A stretch of 64,000 nucleotides of DNA from assembly GCF_000373145.1 (NCBI RefSeq), contig NZ_KB890621.1, positions 108,571 through 172,570 of the forward strand. Direction: 5' to 3'. The DNA is from Thermus oshimai DSM 12092. Its GTDB lineage: Bacteria; Deinococcota; Deinococci; Deinococcales; Thermaceae. Below, piece after piece: positions 33,551 through 40,337 of this stretch. How positions within the stretch are numbered: position 1 is the first letter of the stretch; every line of letters begins with the position of its first letter. Below the pieces are notes generated by a model that saw nothing but the letters and a program-made list of their open reading frames with translations, had not been told where the DNA came from and made no database searches. A program made the position numbers and the translations under genes.

Positions 33551-34745
33551 GGTCCAGGTGGGCATCGTGGGGGCGGGCCCTGCGGGGCTCCTCCTGGCCC
33601 ATCTCCTCCACCGCATCGGGGTGGAGACGCTGGTCCTGGAGGCCAAGAGCCGCGCGTACCTGGAAACGAGCCCTCACCGTATCCGGGCTGGGGTCTTGGA
33701 GTGGGGGGCTAAGGAGATCCTCCTGGCCGCGGGCCTGGGGGAGCGGATGGAGCGGGAGGGCCTGGAGCACCGCGGGGTCTACCTGGCCTTTGACGGGGCC
33801 CTCCACCGGGTGGACTTCCCCACCTTGGCCGGGGGCAGGAGCATCTGGGTCTATGGCCAGCAGTACGCGGTGCGGGACATGATCCGCCTCCACCTGGAGG
33901 GGGGAGGGGAGATCCTCTTTGAGCACGAGGTCCTGGGGGTGGAGGAGCTGGAGCGGAACCCCGTCCTGGTCTACCGCACCCCAGAGGGGCGGACGGAGCG
34001 GGTGCGGACGGAGTTTGCCGTGGGGGCCGACGGCTCCCACAGCGCCCTCCGGGGCCTCATCCCGGGGGCCAGGGTCCACCGGCGCACCTACCCCTTCGCC
34101 TGGCTGGGCATCCTGGCCGAGACCCGTCCGGCGGCGGAGGAGCTCATCTACGCCAGCCACCCTAGGGGCTTCGCCCTTTTCAGCATGCGCTCCCCCACCC
34201 TGGCCCGGAACTACCTGCAGGTGGGCCCGGAGGAGCGCCTCGAGGACTGGCCCGAGGCCCGCATCTGGGAGGAGCTCGCCCTTCGCCTGGACGGGGTGGC
34301 CGAGGTCCGCCCCGGCCCCCTTTTGGAAAAGAGCCTCACCCCCATGCGGGCCCTGGTGGTGGAGCCCATGCAGCACGGGCGGTTCTTCCTCATCGGCGAC
34401 GCGGCCCACGTGGTGCCCCCCACGGGGGCCAAGGGGATGAACATGGCCGTGGCCGACGCGGTGGCCCTCTTCCGGGCGCTAAGGGCCTTCTACCTGGAGA
34501 AGGACCCCACCTTCCTGGGCTCCTTTACGGAGGAGGCCCTCCGGCACGTGTGGCAGGCGGAGTTCTTCTCCTACTGGATGACTACCCTCCTCCACACCCA
34601 CGAGGACCCCTTCGCCGAGGGGCTCCGGCTGGCCCAGCTCCGCCACCTGGGGGAAAGCCCCCACCTCCTCTCCTTCCTGGCGGAGAACTACGTGGGCCTC
34701 CACACCACGGGGCGCTGGGCGGAAACCCTCAAGGCCCTGGCCTGA
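33543..34745 (+). CDS. pobA: 4-hydroxybenzoate 3-monooxygenase
   Basis: A 400-residue flavoprotein hydroxylase. The FAD dinucleotide motif GAGPAGLLLA is near residue 8, RIRAGVLEWG near 43 matches the substrate-pocket block of PobA, and GDAAHVVPPTGAKGMN near 286 is the second FAD motif. NAD(P)H-binding PobA landmarks (YPFAWLGILAE, LIYASHPRGFAL, VEPMQHGRFFLIGDAAH, AENYVGLHT) are all present. It converts 4-hydroxybenzoate to protocatechuate. ATG 33543 overlaps the end of the small upstream gene. The 3' end overlaps the convergent nucleotidyltransferase gene by 17 bp. Confidence 0.92.
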   Translation: MRRVQVGIVGAGPAGLLLAHLLHRIGVETLVLEAKSRAYLETSPHRIRAGVLEWGAKEILLAAGLGERMEREGLEHRGVYLAFDGALHRVDFPTLAGGRSIWVYGQQYAVRDMIRLHLEGGGEILFEHEVLGVEELERNPVLVYRTPEGRTERVRTEFAVGADGSHSALRGLIPGARVHRRTYPFAWLGILAETRPAAEELIYASHPRGFALFSMRSPTLARNYLQVGPEERLEDWPEARIWEELALRLDGVAEVRPGPLLEKSLTPMRALVVEPMQHGRFFLIGDAAHVVPPTGAKGMNMAVADAVALFRALRAFYLEKDPTFLGSFTEEALRHVWQAEFFSYWMTTLLHTHEDPFAEGLRLAQLRHLGESPHLLSFLAENYVGLHTTGRWAETLKALA

Positions 34746-35118
34746 AGGGGGCCCTCTCCCTGAACCTCTCCCAGGCCCCTTCCCGCTGGAAGAGGACGAG
34801 GCCCTCCTTTAGGGCCGGGCCGATGGGGCCAAGCCCTTCCGCCAGCAAGGCTTCGGCCTCCTCCCAGGTGTAGGGGAAGACCTCCACGCCCCTCACCCCC
34901 GGGGGGCGGTACCGCACCAGGCGTTCCTCAAAGGGCCAGGGGGTGTGGGCGAGGAGGACCAGGAGGTCCGCGTCGCTCATGGCCGTGGCCTCCCCCCGGG
35001 CCAGGGAGCCGAAGAGGACCACGGCCAGGACCTCCGGGTGCAGCTCCCCTAGGGCCTGGGCCCCCCGGCGGACCTCCTCGAGGCGGGCCCTCCGGTCCAG
35101 GCGGAACACCCGGGTCAT
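34729..35118 (-). CDS. MNT-domain nucleotidyltransferase, probable antitoxin
   Basis: A 129-residue minimal nucleotidyltransferase with the motif GSLARGEATAMSDAD (GSx10DxD) near residues 37-51, as in MntA antitoxins that AMPylate the HEPN toxin. The gene overlaps the preceding HEPN gene by 4 bp, the usual order and coupling of HEPN-MNT pairs. It sits between two aromatic catabolic blocks that converge here, so it is probably a later insertion or an addiction module that stabilises the island. Confidence 0.8.
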   Translation of the reverse strand: MTRVFRLDRRARLEEVRRGAQALGELHPEVLAVVLFGSLARGEATAMSDADLLVLLAHTPWPFEERLVRYRPPGVRGVEVFPYTWEEAEALLAEGLGPIGPALKEGLVLFQREGAWERFRERAPFRPGP

Positions 35119-35498
35119 AGGTACCCCCTAACGAAGTCTAGAACCTTTCCCGCTAGCTGCACCGCTTCCTCCGCTTCCCGGGCCACGTAGTGGCGGGCGG
35201 CAGGTCCGGAGGGGTGGGCATCGGGGTAACGGGTGGGGATGTAGTACTTGTCCAGGATCTTGGCCGCCTCCACCAAGTCTTCTGGAACATCTATATCTTG
35301 GGGGAGTTCCGTCAGGAGGTCAAGGATGGAATGCCCCCAGGCCACCTGTCCCCGGGCCAGGTGTAGGCCCTTGAGGGCCGCCTCTGCGGCTTGCTGGGCG
35401 GCAAAGCAAGCCCACGCCCAGTCGCCAAACCCCAAAGAGGCCTGGGCGTGGCGCAGGTTGTGCTCCGCCTGCGCCAGCCAGTCCCGGGCCCGGTTCAC
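35115..35498 (-). CDS. HEPN-domain protein, probable toxin of a HEPN-MNT pair
   Basis: A 127-residue all-helical HEPN protein. N-terminal features are typical (RDWLAQAEHNLRHAQASL, then CFAAQQAAEAALKGLHL). The RNase motif Rx4-6H may be the R-Y-P-D-A-H stretch near residue 92 (RYPDAHPSG). It is translated first and overlaps the nucleotidyltransferase gene by 4 bp. By family knowledge it would be a ribonuclease-like toxin neutralised by the partner; some HEPN-MNT pairs have unknown roles. Confidence 0.8.
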   Translation of the reverse strand: MNRARDWLAQAEHNLRHAQASLGFGDWAWACFAAQQAAEAALKGLHLARGQVAWGHSILDLLTELPQDIDVPEDLVEAAKILDKYYIPTRYPDAHPSGPAARHYVAREAEEAVQLAGKVLDFVRGYL

Positions 35499-35502
35499 GC
35501 CC

Positions 35503-36270
35503 TCACTTTACCAGCCCACGGAGCCAGGCCGCGGTGGCCCGGGCCAGGAGGGGCTCCACTCCCACCCCCTCCAAAAGCTCGGCCGCGGCCAGCATCTCCT
35601 CGTACCGCCTTTGGGCGTGCTTCCGGCTTCCCTCCACCAGCCTTTCCACCAGGCCCTCGTCCGCTTCCTTGAGGCTTTGGGCGATCTCCTTCCGGATCTC
35701 CTCCTCCAGCCCGAGCCGCCGGGCCCCTTCCAGCGCCTCCCCCACCGCCGCGGCCAAACCCTTGAAGAAAACGCTTCGGAGGAGCTTCCGCGCCTGGGCG
35801 GCACCCGGCTCCTCCCCCACCACCCGCACCGGGGCCCCCAAGGGGGCGAGGAGGGCCCGGTAGGCCTCCGCCCCCGGCCCGGCGGCCAGGGCGGGGGTGC
35901 GGAGGCCCCGGCCGGGGACCGGGCTCATCAGGGCCACGTCGGCGAAGAGGGCCCCGGTGGGGGCAAGGCAACGGGCGATCCTCTCCTTTAAGGCTGGGCT
36001 TGCGGTGTTCAGGTCCGCGTAGACCTGGCCGGGCCGGAGCACCGGGGCCACCCTTTCCGCCACCTCCAGGGCCACCCGGGCCCAGTTCACGCTGAGGACG
36101 AGGTCCGACCCGGCCGCGGCCTCGGCCTCGCTGCCTGCCCGCAGGAGGCCCGGGACCCCCTTTTCCGGCACGGGGTCGTAGCCCGCCACCTCCGCTCCCT
36201 GGGCGAGGAGGTCCCGGGCGAAGAGGCTTCCCGCCTCCCCCAGGCCCAAAACGGCCACCCTAAGCCCCAT
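35503..36270 (-). CDS. 6-phosphogluconate dehydrogenase-like NAD(P) oxidoreductase with DUF1932
   Basis: A 255-residue beta-hydroxyacid dehydrogenase relative. The Rossmann motif VLGLGEAGSLFARDL is at 7-21 and the C-terminal helical part (about 170-255) is DUF1932-like. The conserved Lys expected in beta-hydroxyacid dehydrogenases may be in the ARKLLRSVFFKGL stretch. It is the last gene of the second dioxygenase operon and its start overlaps the aldolase gene by 11 bp. It could oxidise the ring-cleavage semialdehyde or reduce an oxo acid; neither has a family precedent that I can name. Confidence 0.8.
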   Translation of the reverse strand: MGLRVAVLGLGEAGSLFARDLLAQGAEVAGYDPVPEKGVPGLLRAGSEAEAAAGSDLVLSVNWARVALEVAERVAPVLRPGQVYADLNTASPALKERIARCLAPTGALFADVALMSPVPGRGLRTPALAAGPGAEAYRALLAPLGAPVRVVGEEPGAAQARKLLRSVFFKGLAAAVGEALEGARRLGLEEEIRKEIAQSLKEADEGLVERLVEGSRKHAQRRYEEMLAAAELLEGVGVEPLLARATAAWLRGLVK

Positions 36271-36913
36271 CGGCCTTCCTCAGCTCCTCCTCCACCAGGG
36301 GGCGCAGGCCGTAGAGGTCTATGGAAAGTTCCCCCCGCCGGTAGCGCTCCCTAAGGGCCGCCTCCCGCTCCGCCCGGGCCCGGGCCTTTTCCAGAACCTC
36401 CCGGGCCCTTTCCCGGGGTACGGCCACCACCCCGTCCCCGTCCAGCACCAGGTAGTCCCCCTGGGCCACCGCCACCCCGCCCACCCGCACCGGGATCCCA
36501 AGCCGCCCTGGTGTTTTGCGTTCCGCCCCCCTTGGGCTTACCCAGCGCGCCCAGACGGGCAGGCCCAGGGCGGCGATCTCGTCCGCGTCCCGCACCGCGG
36601 CCTCCACCAGGATGGCCGCGGCCCCCCTGGCCTGGGCCTGGGTGGCGAGAAGTTCCCCCAAGAGGGCCACCGGTTCGGGGGTGGGCAGGGCCAGGACCAG
36701 CACCTCCCCCGGCTGCAGCACCGCCATGGCCGCGTGGACCATGAGGTTGTCCCCCGGGGCGCAGAGGACGGTCCGGGCCGGCCCGGCGGCCCGGCTTCCC
36801 GGCACCAGGCGGAGCCAGGGGCCCTCGAGGAGGCCCGCCCGGCCCGCCGCCTCGTAGACCGTGGCCGAACCCAGTTCGGCCAGAAGGACGAGTTCCTCCC
36901 TCTTCAGGCTCAT
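36260..36913 (-). CDS. RraA-like 4-carboxy-4-hydroxy-2-oxoadipate aldolase (LigK/GalC type)
   Basis: A 217-residue RraA-fold protein. The aldolase motif AAVRDADEIAALGLPVWARWVSP carries the Arg-Asp pair (about 108-109) that binds substrate and metal in LigK/GalC, and the block YLVLDGDGVVAVPRERA is characteristic. RraA itself, an RNase E inhibitor, lacks the catalytic set. It would cleave 4-carboxy-4-hydroxy-2-oxoadipate to pyruvate and oxaloacetate. It overlaps the GalB-like gene by 4 bp, and these two steps are consecutive in gallate/protocatechuate 4,5-cleavage pathways. Confidence 0.85.
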   Translation of the reverse strand: MSLKREELVLLAELGSATVYEAAGRAGLLEGPWLRLVPGSRAAGPARTVLCAPGDNLMVHAAMAVLQPGEVLVLALPTPEPVALLGELLATQAQARGAAAILVEAAVRDADEIAALGLPVWARWVSPRGAERKTPGRLGIPVRVGGVAVAQGDYLVLDGDGVVAVPRERAREVLEKARARAEREAALRERYRRGELSIDLYGLRPLVEEELRKADGA

Positions 36914-37620
36914 AGCCGGTCCACCACTTGGGGCAGAACCCGCTGGAAGGCCTCTGCCCGTTCAATCCCCTTGCGGCCGGAGATCCTGCGGGCGTGGTTG
37001 GCCCGGTGCTCCGCCCGCTCCGCGTAGTAGCGTTGCAGATAGGCCTGGGAGGCGAAGACCTCCATGGCCTTAAGCTTCTTCTCCCACACCGGGGTGATGT
37101 CCAGGAAGAGGTTAGGCACGAAGCCCGAAAGCTCCGGCTGATGGGGTTCAAAGAGGAGGAATTCGGGCGGCGGGATGGTCTTGAAGGCGCTGGCCACCCC
37201 GGCCCCCGCCGCCAGCTGGCGGGCCTTCTCCGTGATGGCGTAGGCCACGGGGTGGTCGGGGTTGAAGGGGTCCTGAGGGGTGTGGGTCATGAGGATCTGG
37301 GGGGCGAAGTCCACCAGGATGGCCCGGAGGCGCTCCACCGCCTCCTCCGTCATCCGTAAGGGGTAATCCCCCAGGTCCAGGGCCAGAAACTCCGCCCCCA
37401 GGATGGCCGCCGCTTGGCTTGCCTCCTGGTGGCGGATGGCCTTGACCCTTTCTAGGGTCTGGCCCGCCTCCTTCCAGAGCTCCCCCGACTCCCCCCGCTC
37501 CCCGTAGGTCAGGGCCACCACCAGGGCCTTCCCCCCGTGGGCCGTCACGTGGGCGATGGCGCCTCCGGCCCGCCAAACGAAGTCCGCCGCGTGGGCCGAA
37601 ACCACCAGAAGCCGCTTCAT
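36910..37620 (-). CDS. galB: PIG-L family protein, GalB-like 4-oxalomesaconate hydratase candidate
   Basis: A 236-residue LmbE/PIG-L protein. The blocks YGERGESGELWKEAGQTLE and LDLGDYPLRM are strongly reminiscent of GalB, the zinc hydratase of the gallate pathway in Pseudomonas putida. The usual HPDD motif reads HAAD (residues 10-13): the two zinc ligands are kept while the Asp used as base by deacetylases is Ala. This fits a non-deacetylase role, although I could not check the same position in GalB. It lies between the DUF6282 and aldolase genes with overlaps of 4 bp. Confidence 0.75.
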   Translation of the reverse strand: MKRLLVVSAHAADFVWRAGGAIAHVTAHGGKALVVALTYGERGESGELWKEAGQTLERVKAIRHQEASQAAAILGAEFLALDLGDYPLRMTEEAVERLRAILVDFAPQILMTHTPQDPFNPDHPVAYAITEKARQLAAGAGVASAFKTIPPPEFLLFEPHQPELSGFVPNLFLDITPVWEKKLKAMEVFASQAYLQRYYAERAEHRANHARRISGRKGIERAEAFQRVLPQVVDRL

Positions 37621-38537
37621 CCCTTGCCTCCTTCTGCCAAGAAAACCGTGTTCTCCACGGCCATCTGCCGCACCGTTCCCTCGTCAAACCCCGCTTGCAA
37701 GAGCCTGTCGGCGAAGAGGGCCAGCCCCTCCTCCACAGGGGGGTTTTGGGGCTGGCCCAGGTCGGTGGAGAGGACGTTCCGTTCGGGGCCCGTGGCCTCT
37801 ATGGCCCGGAAGACCCTTTCCCAGGGCACCTTGCCCGTATACGAGGGGACGAAGCACCGCTCGAGGAAAGCCCCCATCCGGGCCAGCTCCCGCTGCTCGG
37901 GGAGGGGGAGGTCCTGGGTGGGGTAGTCGGGGTGGGTGATCACGAGAAACCTAACCCCCGCTTCCAAGGCCGCCTCCACCACGGGGAAGATCTCCCTCCG
38001 CGAAAGGTGCCCTGTGGCCAGGACCAGGCCGTGCCGGGCCACGGCCTCCAGGACCGCCTTGAGCTCGGGGAGGGGATGGCCCCTTTCGTCCAGGACCTCC
38101 ACCGGCCCCGGATCCAGGCCCAGCCGCCGGAACTCCTCCTGGAGGCGGGCCCACTGGGGCCGCTTTCCGGGGGGCAGGGTTTCCAGGTGGTGGGCCTCGT
38201 TCAGGGCATCCACCGTGGGCAGCCAGACGAACCGGGCCCCCGCCCGCGCGGCCACCTCCACCGCCACCGGGTTCAGCCCCCCCACCGCCCGGTTCAGGAC
38301 GATGGCCCCTAGGGCGTTAACCCCGGGCACCGCTTGCCGCACCAGGGCCGCCCGCTCCGCGGTGGGGGCGTAGTGGGACTTGAGCACGAACCCCTTAAGC
38401 CCCACCTCCAGGCACCGCCGGGCCAGGGTCAGGTCGTCGGTCTTGCGGGGCAGGAGGTCGGGGGCCACGTGGACGTGGAGGTCGTACCCCCCCCGGACCG
38501 CCGCCCGGGCCTTCTCGGAAGGCTGGATCCCATCCAT
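37617..38537 (-). CDS. DUF6282-type amidohydrolase-like protein
   Basis: A 306-residue protein with an amidohydrolase/PHP-like start: GGYDLHVHVAPDLLP has the HxH metal motif (near 20-22). Further candidate ligands are the KSHY, ATGHLSRRE and ITHPDYP histidines and LSTDLGQ (Asp). It resembles proteins annotated DUF6282, with no established reaction. In this operon it occupies the place where the lactone hydrolase (LigI type, also amidohydrolase superfamily) would act on 2-pyrone-4,6-dicarboxylate. That role is inference. It starts ATG 38537, 2 bp after the GntR gene stop. Confidence 0.75.
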   Translation of the reverse strand: MDGIQPSEKARAAVRGGYDLHVHVAPDLLPRKTDDLTLARRCLEVGLKGFVLKSHYAPTAERAALVRQAVPGVNALGAIVLNRAVGGLNPVAVEVAARAGARFVWLPTVDALNEAHHLETLPPGKRPQWARLQEEFRRLGLDPGPVEVLDERGHPLPELKAVLEAVARHGLVLATGHLSRREIFPVVEAALEAGVRFLVITHPDYPTQDLPLPEQRELARMGAFLERCFVPSYTGKVPWERVFRAIEATGPERNVLSTDLGQPQNPPVEEGLALFADRLLQAGFDEGTVRQMAVENTVFLAEGGKG

Positions 38538-38539
38538 GC

Positions 38540-39187
38540 TTATTCCCCGGCCCGCTTCAGGGCCTCCATGACTCCCTGGAGGTGCTCGGCCATGGCCCTG
38601 GCCGCCTCCTCCCCGTCCCCCTTGGCGATGGCCTCCACGATCCGGCGGTGCTCCTCCAGGGAGCGGTCCGGCCGCCCCGGCACCAGGACGGTCCGGTACT
38701 GGTGGCGCACCCCCTGGGCCCTGAGGGCCTCGATGAGGCGGGCCGCGGTCTTATGGCCGGAAAGCTCCACGATGGTCCGGTGGAGGAGGGCGTTGAGCTC
38801 GGACATCCCCAGGAGGTCTCCCTCCGCTTTCTTGGCCTCCATCTCCCGCAGGATGGCCCTGAGGCGGGCCACCCCTTCCGGGGTGGTCTTGAGGGCTGCG
38901 TGCCGGGCGGCCAGGCTTTCCAGGGCCATGCGGGCCTCCAGGACCTCCAGGGCCTCCTCCTTGGAGATGGCCCGCACCCAGGCCCCCCGGTAGGGGGCGC
39001 TTTCCACCAGGCCCTCCTGCTCCAGCCGGGCCAGGGCGGTGCGGATGGCCGCCCGGCCCAGGCCGAAGCGCTCGCTTAGGTCCTTCTCCACCAGGCGCTG
39101 TCCCGGCAACAGCTCCCCAGCCAGGATGGCCTCCCGGATCCGCCGGTAGGCGGTCTGGGCCTCGGTGGCCTTCTCCGCGGTGGGCAT
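38540..39187 (-). CDS. GntR family regulator (FCD/FadR-type)
   Basis: A 215-residue regulator with an N-terminal winged helix (GQRLVEKDLSERFGLGRAAIRTALARLEQEGLV, residues about 29-61) and a C-terminal FCD helical domain with metal-binding His residues (LHRTI, EEHRRIV). It is the second gene of the operon headed by an extradiol dioxygenase, 1 bp after its stop. The TTGTnnACAA palindromes at 26916-26931 and 40203-40215 suit the FCD subfamily, so this protein probably represses both promoters in the absence of an aromatic or organic acid effector. Confidence 0.88.
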   Translation of the reverse strand: MPTAEKATEAQTAYRRIREAILAGELLPGQRLVEKDLSERFGLGRAAIRTALARLEQEGLVESAPYRGAWVRAISKEEALEVLEARMALESLAARHAALKTTPEGVARLRAILREMEAKKAEGDLLGMSELNALLHRTIVELSGHKTAARLIEALRAQGVRHQYRTVLVPGRPDRSLEEHRRIVEAIAKGDGEEAARAMAEHLQGVMEALKRAGE

Positions 39188-39188
39188 C

Positions 39189-40160
39189 CTAGGCCTCCTC
39201 CACGGGCGGGGTCCCGTAGGTGTGGAAGGTGGGGATGGTCTGGAGCCCCCAGGCCTGGCCCCGCTTCCTTTCCTCCTCGTTCCAGACGATGGACCTCCAG
39301 TCGGGGGCCAGGAGGAGCCGCGCCCCAGGGCAGGCGATCTCAAAGCGGTTTCCCCCGGGCTCGTAGACGTAGAGGAAGAAGGTCTGCTGGATGGCGTGTT
39401 TGTGGGGACCGGTTTCGATGGGCACCCCGTATTCCAGGCAGATGTCCGCCGCCCTGAGGACCTCTTCCCGGCTGTCCACCGCATAGGTGAGGTGGTGAAG
39501 GCGGCCTTTGGCCCCCAGGTGGTCCTTGGTCACCGCCAGGTCGTAGGTCTTGTTGTTGCAGGTGACCCAGACCCCCTGCTCGTCCCCTCCCGTGAAGACG
39601 ATCTGCTCCGTGACCTTCATCCCCAGGGCCTCTTCCAGGAAGAGGCGCATGGCCTTCACGTCCGAAGCTAGGAGGTTCACGTGGTCCAGCCGCCTTAGGT
39701 TGGCCCCCCTGGCGGGGAAGCGGGAGGCCTGGTTCTTGAGGGCGGGGCGGGTGGCCTCGGTGGGCTCGTACCAACGGGTTTCCCAGTAGACCTCCATCCG
39801 GTGCCCGTCCGGGGTGCGGAAGCGGTAGGCGGGCCCGTGGCCCAGGTCCTCCGTCCACCCCTCCCCAAGCCCCAGGGCCTCCAGGACCCGGACCCGGCGC
39901 CTTAGGGCCTCGAGGCTCCGCACCCGGAAGGCCAGGTGGCCCAGGCCGGGCTTGGGGGCGGCGGTGAGTTTTAGGGTGTGGAACTCGTAGTCGTCCCAGC
40001 CCCGCAGGTAGACGGAATCCCCCTCCTGGCCGCTTACGGAAAGCCCCATGACCTCGGTGAAGAAACGGAGGCTCTCCTCTGGCTTGGGGGTGAGGAGTTC
40101 GATGTGGCCCAGATGGGCCAGGTCGCAGTAAGGCCAGCGGCCCAGCTCGGAAGCGTCCAC
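39189..40160 (-). CDS. extradiol dioxygenase, catechol 2,3-dioxygenase family (second copy)
   Basis: A 323-residue paralogue of the dioxygenase at 20211. Ligand motifs are RLDHVNLL, GRLHHLTYAV and RFEIAC (His, His, Glu), and the end FHTYGTPP is shared. GTG 40160 was chosen because AGGAGG sits 8 nt upstream; the in-frame GTG at 40169 overlaps that site. It is the first gene of an operon with GalB- and GalC-like enzymes, so it may cleave protocatechuate or a related carboxylated catechol rather than catechol. Protocatechuate 2,3-dioxygenases also come from this family. Confidence 0.88.
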   Translation of the reverse strand: MDASELGRWPYCDLAHLGHIELLTPKPEESLRFFTEVMGLSVSGQEGDSVYLRGWDDYEFHTLKLTAAPKPGLGHLAFRVRSLEALRRRVRVLEALGLGEGWTEDLGHGPAYRFRTPDGHRMEVYWETRWYEPTEATRPALKNQASRFPARGANLRRLDHVNLLASDVKAMRLFLEEALGMKVTEQIVFTGGDEQGVWVTCNNKTYDLAVTKDHLGAKGRLHHLTYAVDSREEVLRAADICLEYGVPIETGPHKHAIQQTFFLYVYEPGGNRFEIACPGARLLLAPDWRSIVWNEEERKRGQAWGLQTIPTFHTYGTPPVEEA

Positions 40161-40180
40161 CGTGTCCACCTCCTGGCCCC

Positions 40181-40218
40181 AGGATACCTTTTGTCGCCTA
40201 TTTTGTCAACAATATTAC
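40181..40218 (-). promoter_or_regulatory. promoter with overlapping operator for the second dioxygenase operon
   Basis: On the minus strand TTGACA (40209-40204) and TATCCT (40186-40181) are separated by 17 bp. The half-palindrome ATATTGTTGACAA overlaps the -35 box. The 26 bases from 40218 down to 40193 match the module at 26913-26938 in 24 positions, with the same placement relative to -35. The operator is slightly less symmetric here than at 26916. Confidence 0.75.
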
Positions 40219-40265
40219 ACAACCTCTGGTCGCCCTATGCGGTCCTGTGGGACGGGGTTTCCCGC

Positions 40266-40277
40266 ATAGATGAACGG
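40266..40277 (+). promoter_or_regulatory. ATAGATGAACGG box shared with the IclR control region
   Basis: The 12-mer ATAGATGAACGG lies 60 bp upstream of the aldehyde dehydrogenase start and is identical, in the same orientation relative to the gene, to a sequence 72 bp upstream of the IclR start. It may be part of an IclR site. No strong sigma-70 -35 box is visible upstream of the gene, so activator dependence is possible. Confidence 0.4.
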
Positions 40278-40337
40278 CGGCCTTCCCCTCGAGGCCCTTC
40301 CCGGGATATCCTGCCCGCACACGGCAGGAGGTGAGGG

